Of a stretch of 64,000 nucleotides of DNA, positions 54,079 to 60,990 are shown piece after piece. Numbering within the stretch: the stretch's first letter is position 1; each line of letters starts with the position of its first letter. The notes under the pieces were generated by a model. The model was not told the DNA's origin. It did no database searches and saw only the letters and a list, made by a program, of their open reading frames with translations. Both the position numbers and the translations under genes were made by a program. The DNA is from SAR324 cluster bacterium (GTDB lineage Bacteria > SAR324 > XYD2-FULL-50-16). The DNA is taken from NCBI GenBank assembly GCA_028282885.1, contig JANQGX010000001.1:45414-109413 (forward strand), read 5' to 3'.

Positions 54079-55404
54079 CTAAAAAAATAATTGTTCAGTA
54101 TCCAGGGGTTTATAAAAACGTTTGAAAAGAATTCTAAAAGCATTCTCTGTGGTATCCGGATCAACTCCATTTCCAATCAACCTTACTCGATCAACCCGGT
54201 TATCCTCTGGACGACTGGCATCTTTTAATCGCGTCCATCCCGGAGGAAGGTTCATCAATTGCTCTTCCCAAGCCGGATTTAAGACATCGTAGAATTTTCC
54301 GGAATTAGAGACGATTTCGATTGTTCTTGGCTCTTCCCATGGGTGTTGAGGTTCTCCTTGTCTTGCAACTTGACGATAAATACCTGCCTCGGAAGGAGAT
54401 TTTTCTTCACCCCCCCCCTTTAAGTCCATGTTTCCTGTGTCTTTGTAATCTCTTGCGGTAGGGGTGATCCAAGTTTTCGCCTCCCTCGCTCTGAACGATC
54501 TCAGTAATTCTGGATTGACAGCTCTCGCCAAACTGGCACTTGGACATTTCTCTGCATCGGTCGCAAGTGGAGTCGGCCAATTGTTCTTTTTCGCCATCTT
54601 TATTTGTTGGATTAATCCGTATCTGACATGTTTGTCTGTTCCTTTGACAAACATGCGGTGTCCAACCTCTCCTTCCAAATTCTCCGCACACGCACCTGGT
54701 TGATGCGCTGTTGGAGTTCTCCAATTGATGACTTGATCTTCCAGTCTCGACTCCTTCCCTGATGCTCTGACGTTTGGATAACCTCCATTTGTTGTTGTTC
54801 TCGGAGTCCCCCAATTCTTTGTTTTTAGCAAGGATGAAGACTCGCTCTCTTCCATGAGGAGTGCATTCGCTTCTATTAATGACAAGATATTCGCTATTTC
54901 CGAGCGGGATTGCATCATCATATGTGTGGAGATTTTCTTCCGAGCTAAATACTCCCCACGTTGGTGTGTAACCCAACTCTTCCAAGTCTGATATAACTCC
55001 GGGGAGTCCCATCGAAATATGTCCTCCTGTGTTCTCAAAGAAACACCATGTTGGTCGAACAATACGGACGAAATCTCTACAGTAAGGCCATAACCAGGTA
55101 ACCGATTCTTCACCTTCTCTTTTTCCTGCGACTGACTCTCCTTGGCATGGATAGGAAGCAACGAAGAGATCCAACCCTCTATCTTTGAATGGTTCTGTTG
55201 GGAAGGTTTTACAATCCGTCCAAATAGGCGCTGAATCCAGGAGGCCTTCTTCCATTTTCTCAATAGTGTTTTCCAACGCATATGCTTCGATCTCACAAGC
55301 AGCGACGAGGCGCAGGTTTGGAAAAACTCTTCTGAGTCCGATGTGATTGCCTCCGTATCCAAAGAACCATTCAACTGTGTTAATGTATTGGGTATTATCC
55401 ACAT
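54079..55404 (-). CDS. Overlapping frame B of the C5-methyltransferase locus
   Basis: This 441-codon frame starts two bases before frame A (ATGTG: ATG for B, GTG for A) and stays open across all of it and 328 bp beyond. Its C-terminal half has four repeats of W-x-TP-x-A/T (NWGTPRTTTNGG, NWRTPTAHQPG, NWPTPLATDAEK, TWITPTARDYKD), then LNPAWEEQLMNLPPGWT and RVRLIGNGVDPDTTENAFRI, a motif-X-like end seen in phage cytosine methyltransferases. The stop (TAG) directly abuts the ribosome-binding site of the clamp gene. The segment after the G9 run is almost certainly translated. Whether the first 330 codons are used as a separate protein is open. Confidence 0.65.
   Translation of the reverse strand: MWIIPNTLTQLNGSLDTEAITSDSEEFFQTCASSLLVRSKHMRWKTLLRKWKKASWIQRLFGRIVKPSQQNHSKIEGWISSLLPIHAKESQSQEKEKVKNRLPGYGLTVEISSVLFDQHGVSLRTQEDIFRWDSPELYQTWKSWVTHQRGEYLARKKISTHMMMQSRSEIANILSLIEANALLMEESESSSLLKTKNWGTPRTTTNGGYPNVRASGKESRLEDQVINWRTPTAHQPGACAENLEGEVGHRMFVKGTDKHVRYGLIQQIKMAKKNNWPTPLATDAEKCPSASLARAVNPELLRSFRAREAKTWITPTARDYKDTGNMDLKGGGEEKSPSEAGIYRQVARQGEPQHPWEEPRTIEIVSNSGKFYDVLNPAWEEQLMNLPPGWTRLKDASRPEDNRVDRVRLIGNGVDPDTTENAFRILFKRFYKPLDTEQLFF
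54407..55402 (-). CDS. C5-cytosine DNA methyltransferase, catalytic frame A
   Basis: This 331-residue frame has the C5-MTase motifs in order: motif I WFFGYGGNHIGLRR (about 12-25), motif IV with the nucleophile VASYPCQGESVAGKREG (about 81-97), motif VI ENTGGH, and motif VIII GRERVFILAK. It methylates C5 of cytosine using S-adenosylmethionine. After motif VIII come low-complexity LxDS repeats that are the other-frame reading of the W-x-TP repeats. Motifs IX and X are missing; the frame ends at a G9 run (codons GGG GGG GGG TGA). The GTG start overlaps ATG of frame B. The protein as read is probably incomplete without a frame change. Confidence 0.8.
   Translation of the reverse strand: MDNTQYINTVEWFFGYGGNHIGLRRVFPNLRLVAACEIEAYALENTIEKMEEGLLDSAPIWTDCKTFPTEPFKDRGLDLFVASYPCQGESVAGKREGEESVTWLWPYCRDFVRIVRPTWCFFENTGGHISMGLPGVISDLEELGYTPTWGVFSSEENLHTYDDAIPLGNSEYLVINRSECTPHGRERVFILAKNKELGDSENNNKWRLSKRQSIREGVETGRSSHQLENSNSASTRCVCGEFGRRGWTPHVCQRNRQTCQIRINPTNKDGEKEQLADSTCDRCREMSKCQFGESCQSRITEIVQSEGGENLDHPYRKRLQRHRKHGLKGGG
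54410..54418. repeat. G9 homopolymer at the end of frame A
   Basis: Nine consecutive C on the plus strand (nine G on the coding strand) immediately precede the frame-A stop TGA at 54407-54409. Losing one G, or a +1 slip, continues frame A into frame B, giving about 440 residues that carry motifs I-VIII and the motif-X-like end. It is the longest homopolymer G/C run seen in the window. Confidence 0.95.
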
Positions 55405-55407
55405 TTC

Positions 55408-55599
55408 CTATTGATCGATAGTTAGACCGTCACAAACTTCACCAATAAAACAACCACCCATTTTGCCCTTCTTGTGTCTCCATCCGGCTGAACACTTGTC
55501 TTCAGAGTTACCGTTTCCACCTCTTTTGCATTCAGAGCAATCGACATAGAGTTTCCCTTTTGAATCATACTCACTGTATCTTGCTTTCTTGTTTCTCAT
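55408..55599 (-). CDS. Small Cys-rich element protein
   Basis: This 63-residue protein has CSECKRGGNGNSEDKC (about 21-36) and a further GGCFIGEVC near the end, a pattern that could bind zinc. It ends five bases before the methyltransferase starts, so its translation probably feeds those genes. Function unknown. Confidence 0.55.
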   Translation of the reverse strand: MRNKKARYSEYDSKGKLYVDCSECKRGGNGNSEDKCSAGWRHKKGKMGGCFIGEVCDGLTIDQ

Positions 55600-55765
55600 G
55601 CCTTCTCTCCTCAGTTTGTTTGATTTTATCCCAAAACTGCTTATTCCAAAGGCTTAGTTCTTCTAAGTCCTGGTTGTTTTGGTTGTTTAGATGCCTTGAC
55701 AGTGTCCTTAGAAAAGCTTTGAATGACTCACTTTCAAGCTGGATATGGGTAGTCTGGGATTCCAT
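55571..55765 (-). CDS. Small charged element protein
   Basis: This 64-residue, highly charged helical protein (FKAFLRTLSRHLNNQNNQDL, then KQTEERRHEKQESKIQ) overlaps the start of the Cys-rich gene by 29 bases and the end of the HTH/HNH gene by 32. The longer overlaps make it less certain than its neighbours. Family unknown. Confidence 0.4.
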   Translation of the reverse strand: MESQTTHIQLESESFKAFLRTLSRHLNNQNNQDLEELSLWNKQFWDKIKQTEERRHEKQESKIQ

Positions 55766-56327
55766 TTTTTATTATGATGTTTCCTGCTTCAAATTCCATA
55801 GATAGGTGCAAGCTAATAAAAAAGAAAAACTCCTCCGAAAGCTCTACGCTCTTCCTTTCTTCCGGCTGGTCGAAGTGCTTGTGACATTTAACCCGGCATA
55901 GTGGGGTTTTGAGAATATCGGAAACTTTTCTTGCGGTTCCTTTACCCAATGATCCCGCCCTAAAACAACTATAATGAGCCATCTCAACACCCTCATAGAC
56001 ATACTTGTCGTCCATCCACCAACAACGAATACAGAATCGTCCTTTCGCATGGATGGGAGATATAGCCTTTTTTTTGAATTTAGCAGGGTGGAGGATCTTC
56101 TTAGTTGGGTGAATGATCATTTTCGGTTCTGTCGGCAACCATGATTCGACTTCTTCAACCAAAATATTCAGAGTTTCTGCTATCTTCTGAATGGTCCATC
56201 GGTCCGGCTTTTCACCTGCGAGAATAGAATCCAGATGCTTCTTTTTGATTCCCGATTCACGGGCGAACTCCAGGTTTGTTTTCCTGGTTTCCCTGATTTT
56301 TGATTGAAGGATGTCAGTAAAGCTCAT
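55734..56327 (-). CDS. HTH plus HNH-like (DUF968-type) element protein
   Basis: This 197-residue protein has an N-terminal helix-turn-helix (SKIRETRKTNLEFARESGIK, then IQKIAETLNILVEEVESWL, about 8-65). A zinc-finger-like segment follows: CIRCWWMDD, then EMAHYSCFRAGS and LCRVKCHKHFDQ (about 98-150). The latter pattern resembles DUF968/HNH proteins of phages, where a pair of Cys and a His-Cys-His motif hold a metal. A fusion of a DNA-binding head to an HNH-like tail suggests a nuclease or repressor with a site-recognition part. It ends close to a possible start of the 64-residue gene. Confidence 0.6.
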   Translation of the reverse strand: MSFTDILQSKIRETRKTNLEFARESGIKKKHLDSILAGEKPDRWTIQKIAETLNILVEEVESWLPTEPKMIIHPTKKILHPAKFKKKAISPIHAKGRFCIRCWWMDDKYVYEGVEMAHYSCFRAGSLGKGTARKVSDILKTPLCRVKCHKHFDQPEERKSVELSEEFFFFISLHLSMEFEAGNIIIKNGIPDYPYPA

Positions 56328-56328
56328 G

Positions 56329-56595
56329 TTAGGCGCTCTTTTGTCTTTGTTTCAGCATCTTTTTTGCCAGTTTCCGGCGCTTCCTTCGGGGGAGCTCTGG
56401 TTTTTCGTGTCTTAATTGTGCGTTGATCTCCGCCATTCCTCCCCGCCTGAATACACTCTCTGCCTTCGTTTTTGGCTTGAATCCCTCAACAGGTTCGGAC
56501 TGGGATTCTGCCTTTGGAAAATCTCCATTGGATCCCCCAAACAAGAATTTTTGCGCCTCTGAATGCAGTAGTGGGAATTGATTTTTGGTTGGCAT
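56329..56595 (-). CDS. Small basic element protein
   Basis: This 88-residue protein has a strongly basic C-terminus (KPELPRRKRRKLAKKMLKQR) that may bind nucleic acid. The start overlaps the upstream stop (TAATG) and has GGAGG upstream, so it is translated. Family unknown. Confidence 0.55.
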   Translation of the reverse strand: MPTKNQFPLLHSEAQKFLFGGSNGDFPKAESQSEPVEGFKPKTKAESVFRRGGMAEINAQLRHEKPELPRRKRRKLAKKMLKQRQKSA

Positions 56596-57155
56596 TACGC
56601 CTCCTGTCGCTCGATGGTTTCCAGTTGGCCTTCAAAAAACACCTGAATCTCTTTCAAGTTACCCTTGTAGCATTCAGGGATTATATCAACCGGACCGATC
56701 CGTTTTTTCAACCTGATAACGAGTTTCAGGCTTTCTTCGAAAAACTGCTTTTGGGGTGTATTGTTCTCGGAGAGGGAGTTTTTAAGATGCCTCTTGATTG
56801 TTGCCGCAGTATTTTTGCGCCTAACCGCTATGTCCCGCAGATCCGCATAAAGTTCCGGGGAACACTCGTCATCCTCCCTTGCCTGTTTGAGAGCAAGAAC
56901 CGAGTCGATATTTATTTCTTTCGGTATTTCAGGATCCACTTTTGTAATGAAAAAGTAAGCATTTGTAAGCTTGATTGCGGTCGATTTCTTTATTTTGATC
57001 TCATCCCGGCAATATTCTTCAAAAGTCCTGTGACCCCATTGTTCATAGAGTTTATCCGTGGCAACTTTCGTCAGATGCTCACCAAGTAAAACCCAATTGT
57101 TTTTGAAAAGCTTAGCGGCTTCCTGGGTTTGGGCTCGGTATGATAATGTGTTCAT
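56595..57155 (-). CDS. Element protein, DUF3102-like
   Basis: This 186-residue all-helical protein has LFKNNWVLLGEHLTKVATDK followed by LYEQWGHRTFEEYCRDEIKI and a Lys-rich HTH-like segment KKSTAIKLTNAYFFI (about 54-68). It resembles phage and ICE proteins of the DUF3102 type, which may bind DNA, but I cannot assign an activity. It is followed immediately by the small basic gene. Confidence 0.6.
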   Translation of the reverse strand: MNTLSYRAQTQEAAKLFKNNWVLLGEHLTKVATDKLYEQWGHRTFEEYCRDEIKIKKSTAIKLTNAYFFITKVDPEIPKEINIDSVLALKQAREDDECSPELYADLRDIAVRRKNTAATIKRHLKNSLSENNTPQKQFFEESLKLVIRLKKRIGPVDIIPECYKGNLKEIQVFFEGQLETIERQEA

Positions 57156-57173
57156 TTTCTCTCCTGGTTTGGA

Positions 57174-57734
57174 TTAAAAAGGAATATCCCTTTCTTTGAA
57201 ATCATCCAGCCTGTTCTTGGCAAAAAGGCTCCTGATTCGGCTTCTTATGGATTTAATGAATCGAACAGGTGACGAACGACGGATTTTCTCTGAAATCGAC
57301 TCAAAAAACAGCTTCTTGTCGAAGAGAAAAGTAAGCAGATAGAAAGCCCGGATCGCCGCTTTCTCTTCTCTTGGCTCATGCCGGATTATTCCCTTGATGA
57401 ACTTAACATAGCGGATGTTGGGCCTCCGCTGTTCCTTAATCCCCGGAACGTGGAACATGTGTTTTCCAAGCCAATAGCGAGAGAGGACGCAATAAAACTG
57501 CTGATAGATGCCCTCCTTACACCTCCAGCAGGTTTTCCCATGGTATTTCCCTGTTCCTCCGCATTGAAAACAGCGTTTAACGACATGCTGAAGGTCTTCC
57601 CTGTCTTTTGTTCCGTATTTTTCGAGGATTCTATTTTTCAAGGTATAGAACCTGCGATGATCAACCGGCAGTTGTCTTGCATTGCAGTTCGGGTATTCCA
57701 GCAAGTATCCGATGAAGTTTTTAATCGCCTTCAC
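57174..57734 (-). CDS. Element protein with DnaJ-type zinc finger
   Basis: This 186-residue protein has CFQCGGTGKYHGKTCWRC (about 53-70), the CxxCxGxG zinc-finger repeat typical of DnaJ-like proteins, here in a short unrelated protein. The C-terminal part is basic (KKLFFESISEKIRRSSPVRF). It overlaps the 3' end of the DUF1937 gene by 14 bases. The finger suggests nucleic acid or protein binding. Confidence 0.6.
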   Translation of the reverse strand: MKAIKNFIGYLLEYPNCNARQLPVDHRRFYTLKNRILEKYGTKDREDLQHVVKRCFQCGGTGKYHGKTCWRCKEGIYQQFYCVLSRYWLGKHMFHVPGIKEQRRPNIRYVKFIKGIIRHEPREEKAAIRAFYLLTFLFDKKLFFESISEKIRRSSPVRFIKSIRSRIRSLFAKNRLDDFKERDIPF

Positions 57735-58683
57735 TTTTTGCCTCCGCAGCGTCTGATTGTTCTAATAATCCTATTTTGCCATCAATAAGCCCTTCAACAA
57801 TCGCTTTGAACTCCCAACACCAGTAAAGGCTGCCAGTCCATATTCTCAACTCTCCATAGTCGTGTTTCTTTCGCTCAATGAATGCTTTGGCTGCTTCTTT
57901 AGTCAGATGGCTGTTTACATACTCCCAAGTTTCTTCGTAATAAACTTCTTCGATTCCGACTTTTCCTAGACATATTTCCTGTTCATAATCATAAAGCCTC
58001 AAAAAATCCTGGACATTTCTAACTTTGGCGAGATTGAGAATCTTTCTAGTTTCTTCCTCTTCAATGTCTTCAAACAAACTCTCAATGTCATCCCATTCGC
58101 GTTCTCTTCCAGAATCGACCCATAGAGACTTATCTGTATATCCGGAATCAAGACCATAAATCCTTCGCTTACACTGGACATTGAAGATGGGGTTGGCTGT
58201 GCCGTGTTCTCTAACGCCCGCACCAATATTGTGATAATGAAGACGTTTGAGTAAATCTTCGAAATTATCTTTTGTTAGTTCCATGTTTCCCCTTATGGCG
58301 CTGTCTCCCGGTTGTGATTTAAGATGAAGCCCCCATTCTTTCAAAAACTCAGCCGGCTCCAGATGCTCAACAGGAACCCCCATCTCTTCGGCGATTTTGA
58401 TTTCTGCTTGGACTCCGGTTGATTCTTTCCAACCAGGGAGCATTAGAACATAAAGCTTTGAGCAACAGGAAATAAAAGCCCGGTCATATTCCTGCCAGTA
58501 CTCCCAATCACCGGGTAAGTCGCACACTTCCGCTATTGGGTGAGTATGGGAGATTGGTGAAAAGATTTTATGTCCCCTTGACATGAGGATTCCGGCTACT
58601 TTATTGACCATCTGGAACCGGAATTCCCGGACAGACTTCAATTCATGCGTATAGGGACATGCGAGATATTCAAGTGGCTTCAT
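57721..58683 (-). CDS. DUF1937-type protein fused to a second domain
   Basis: This protein is 320 residues long. Residues 1-105 match DUF1937, a nucleoside 2-deoxyribosyltransferase-like fold: YLACPYTHELKSVREFRFQM, then GHKIFSPISHTHPIAEVCDL and LYVLMLPGWKESTGVQAEIK. The rest (about 130-320, ending WTGSLYWCWEFKAIVEGLIDG) looks like a separate phage protein, so two domains or genes appear joined. The start overlaps the next gene's stop by one base (TAATG). A role in nucleotide modification is inference. Confidence 0.65.
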   Translation of the reverse strand: MKPLEYLACPYTHELKSVREFRFQMVNKVAGILMSRGHKIFSPISHTHPIAEVCDLPGDWEYWQEYDRAFISCCSKLYVLMLPGWKESTGVQAEIKIAEEMGVPVEHLEPAEFLKEWGLHLKSQPGDSAIRGNMELTKDNFEDLLKRLHYHNIGAGVREHGTANPIFNVQCKRRIYGLDSGYTDKSLWVDSGREREWDDIESLFEDIEEEETRKILNLAKVRNVQDFLRLYDYEQEICLGKVGIEEVYYEETWEYVNSHLTKEAAKAFIERKKHDYGELRIWTGSLYWCWEFKAIVEGLIDGKIGLLEQSDAAEAKSEGD

Positions 58684-59024
58684 TACTTTTCGATTGTTTT
58701 TGAGACGTTTGGCGAGATATACAATGACCGGGCTTCAACCGAATCATCATATTCAAGCTTCTCGATTTTTCCTCCATTTTTGAGGAATTCTTTAATGGCT
58801 TCATCAATATCTTCCTGAGTCGCGGGGGGTAAGAAGACTTCTCCATCATAGCCCCATTGTTGCCCCTTCCACCCTTGGACATTGCGCTTTTCCTTTTGTA
58901 AGCGCTTTGGCAAAATACTCAATTTTCTCCTACGCTGATTTTCGTTGAGCTGGTCTAATATAACTGTATAAACGACATTTTCCTGAATTGAGAGCAAGAT
59001 CCTTCCATGCCTTGCTGTAGACAC
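58683..59024 (-). CDS. Element protein with GGKI motif
   Basis: This 113-residue frame starts from GTG, with EAIKEFLKNGGKIEKLEYDD (about 74-93) near the C-terminus. The same short motif is in the host-region protein at 9844-10053. About 20 more codons upstream (from 59024 back to about 59084) read like protein (KYAECADGIYLWRQIVV) but contain no usual start codon, so the true start may be a non-canonical codon or an upstream frame. Family unknown. Confidence 0.55.
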   Translation of the reverse strand: MSTARHGRILLSIQENVVYTVILDQLNENQRRRKLSILPKRLQKEKRNVQGWKGQQWGYDGEVFLPPATQEDIDEAIKEFLKNGGKIEKLEYDDSVEARSLYISPNVSKTIEK

Positions 59025-59071
59025 GACAATTTGACGCCAAAGGTAAATCCCATCTGCACATTCGGCATATT

Positions 59072-59521
59072 TTACGGCTGTTGTCTGGTTTCCCTTCTTT
59101 CATCCCGCTTGTTCTTGATGCGGTCTTTGATGGCATTCACTGCGTCAGTGGCTACCTCACAAACTCTTTTGACACTTTTATATTTCCATTCGCCATGGAT
59201 CTCGTTGTAATACTCTTTTTTAATCTTCAGGTTCGTCGCTTCCTTCGCTAATGCGTCAGTCTTGCCAGGTTTTTCCTCAACAAAAACCTCACTGTATCGC
59301 GCTTTTCTCTCGGACTCTGCCAATCTCCAGGATCTCAAATAGTTCGTTTCGACTTCTGCTAGAAAAAAGCAGTGGTGAACCATTTGATTCTGGATTACCA
59401 ACAATCTTTCAATTCCAAGAGTCATGTCGCTGCTGTCCGCTTCTAATCTGCGAAGAGCTGTGATTGATTCTTCAACTCTTGGATCATGCCTCGGTTTTTC
59501 AACCGGAAAATGTTTCGTCAA
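59072..59521 (-). CDS. Element protein of unknown function
   Basis: This 149-residue, charged, mostly helical protein has ERKARYSEVFVEEKPGKTDA in the middle and a basic C-terminus (KDRIKNKRDERRETRQQP). Its TTG start overlaps the DUF5131 stop by four bases (TTGA). I recognise it as a phage-type protein but cannot name the family. Confidence 0.55.
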   Translation of the reverse strand: MTKHFPVEKPRHDPRVEESITALRRLEADSSDMTLGIERLLVIQNQMVHHCFFLAEVETNYLRSWRLAESERKARYSEVFVEEKPGKTDALAKEATNLKIKKEYYNEIHGEWKYKSVKRVCEVATDAVNAIKDRIKNKRDERRETRQQP

Positions 59522-60414
59522 TTCTTAATCAGCGTAGGTAATTCTGTATAAGTTCTACCTTCAAGCATGTTGCCGGATTTTTTCTTGCCAAGTTTCTGTC
59601 TGGTTGAAGGATGAAGTCTATCAAGCTCCTCCGGTGTTACGGAACAAAATTGACAGAAATCATCATCGTTTTTGAAGATTCTCCCATCAATCAACATCGT
59701 GATGCGTTTCTTTTTAAATCCGTTAGGAAACCCCCATTCACCATGCTGCTTAAACCAGTAAGCAGTATTATGACTTTTGCACTGGTCCCTGGCTGACAAT
59801 GCCCACGAAGGATGCATTGGTCTCCCCTTTGAGCCAGATTCCCCGCCTAGCGCTATCCAATCGATCTGTTCCAGATGGTCTCCAAAATTGATGTGGCTGA
59901 GCATTGGCTCAACAGAAAGACCCCTGACTGCGACCAGGGTATCCAAAAGATAGTGAATCCGCTTATCATACATTTCCTGATTTTCTGTCGTTACTACCAG
60001 CCAAACGTTTTCTAGTGGGAATTGCCTGGCGGGATAGGCTTTTGACAGATAACTCCAGATCTTGGGAATCACCCTTGACGCTCTTTCGGGGCGCTTTGTG
60101 AAGATCATGAAAGTGTTTTGGGGGAAATGAATAAACTGTTCGAACATTTTAAAGATGAATCCGAATGACACTTCAGGATGAAAAGTGTCCGACATTGAGT
60201 TGATCATGTACCGCTTCGGAGTCCTGGAGAATTCGAAGGGGAGCATATCCCAATGCTCAACAACTTCGTTAAAACCTTTCTGGTATTTCTCCTGCCCCAT
60301 TTCCTTGAGCCTGAATGTCATTGTCTCTGCATAACAATTCTGACATCCAGTTGAGATTTTACTACAACCGGTGACAAAGTTGATCGTTTTGTCCGTGTAC
60401 TCGATTTTTGACAT
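59518..60414 (-). CDS. DUF5131 phage protein (Gp37/Gp68-like)
   Basis: This protein is about 298 residues long. It begins with INFVTGCSKISTGCQNCYAE (about 10-29), the Cys-rich signature of the phage Gp37/Gp68 / DUF5131 family, which resembles radical-SAM proteins. LVVTTENQEMYDKRIHYLLD and WIALGGESGSKGRPM are other family segments. Its enzymatic role is not established. The start at 60414 has AAGGG upstream; an upstream in-frame extension to 60510 overlaps the neighbouring gene and is unlikely. Confidence 0.82.
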   Translation of the reverse strand: MSKIEYTDKTINFVTGCSKISTGCQNCYAETMTFRLKEMGQEKYQKGFNEVVEHWDMLPFEFSRTPKRYMINSMSDTFHPEVSFGFIFKMFEQFIHFPQNTFMIFTKRPERASRVIPKIWSYLSKAYPARQFPLENVWLVVTTENQEMYDKRIHYLLDTLVAVRGLSVEPMLSHINFGDHLEQIDWIALGGESGSKGRPMHPSWALSARDQCKSHNTAYWFKQHGEWGFPNGFKKKRITMLIDGRIFKNDDDFCQFCSVTPEELDRLHPSTRQKLGKKKSGNMLEGRTYTELPTLIKN

Positions 60415-60469
60415 ACCCTTTTTTTCCTTAATAAAATCAGACTGAAGATGACTGACTGTACAGTGAGTT

Positions 60470-60877
60470 TCAGCTAATATGAATTCGGTTATAAGGTGTA
60501 TTTGCACCATAAAATGCTTTCTCAGCCTCTGTGAATTCAGTCTTCTTTTCGCTAATAACCAGGAGCCCTTTATTTAAATAAGCGATATAATACACCCCCT
60601 CTACCTCAAGAGTCACACAATTGAGACCATGAAAGCATTTAAACAGAAATGCTGCAACTTCCGTTGAGACTTTGATTGAGGTTTTATAGGTACCTAAACT
60701 CGATCCCAACAAGGCAACTCGGCTTTGAAGTAAGAGATTTTCTTTCTTCAGAGAGATTATTTCCTGCCGTTGTTTTTGGATTTCTTCGTTTTTGATTCCT
60801 GCTTGGACCTTTTGCCGAAGAATCGCAACAGCAACCAACAAAAAAACAATACCGATAAAGCAACCCCCAAGAACCAT
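60470..60877 (-). CDS. Small membrane protein with coiled-coil
   Basis: This 135-residue protein has an N-terminal membrane helix (MVLGGCFIGIVFLLVAVAIL) followed by a coiled-coil (IKNEEIQKQRQEIISLKKEN) and a short soluble domain. A perfect AAAGGAGGT stands five bases before the ATG, so translation is certain. Its first 121 bases overlap the preceding lipoprotein-like frame. The overlap and topology resemble a spanin pair but in the opposite order. Function unknown. Confidence 0.65.
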   Translation of the reverse strand: MVLGGCFIGIVFLLVAVAILRQKVQAGIKNEEIQKQRQEIISLKKENLLLQSRVALLGSSLGTYKTSIKVSTEVAAFLFKCFHGLNCVTLEVEGVYYIAYLNKGLLVISEKKTEFTEAEKAFYGANTPYNRIHIS

Positions 60878-60981
60878 TGGACCTCCTTTCGCAAATTACG
60901 TAGATAATCTACACCTGAGGAACAACCAAGAATTAACAGCAACCCGCAAGCCGTGAGTGAAGTTAGGATCTTGTTTTTCAT
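60757..60981 (-). CDS. Small lipoprotein-like membrane protein
   Basis: This 74-residue frame has signal peptide and lipobox LILGC (Cys about 19). A second hydrophobic helix (FLGVALSVLFFCWLLLRFF) and a very basic tail (GKRSKQESKTKKSKNNGRK) follow. A lipoprotein with an additional membrane helix is unusual, and the ribosome-binding site is weak. It overlaps the start of the coiled-coil membrane protein in another frame. Confidence 0.45.
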   Translation of the reverse strand: MKNKILTSLTACGLLLILGCSSGVDYLRNLRKEVQWFLGVALSVLFFCWLLLRFFGKRSKQESKTKKSKNNGRK

Positions 60982-60990
60982 GTTACCACT

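Noticed and set aside
60470..60981. Spanin (Rz/Rz1) lysis pair
   Set aside because: The order is reversed, the lipoprotein has an extra membrane helix, no holin or endolysin is adjacent, and the genes are in the replication region.
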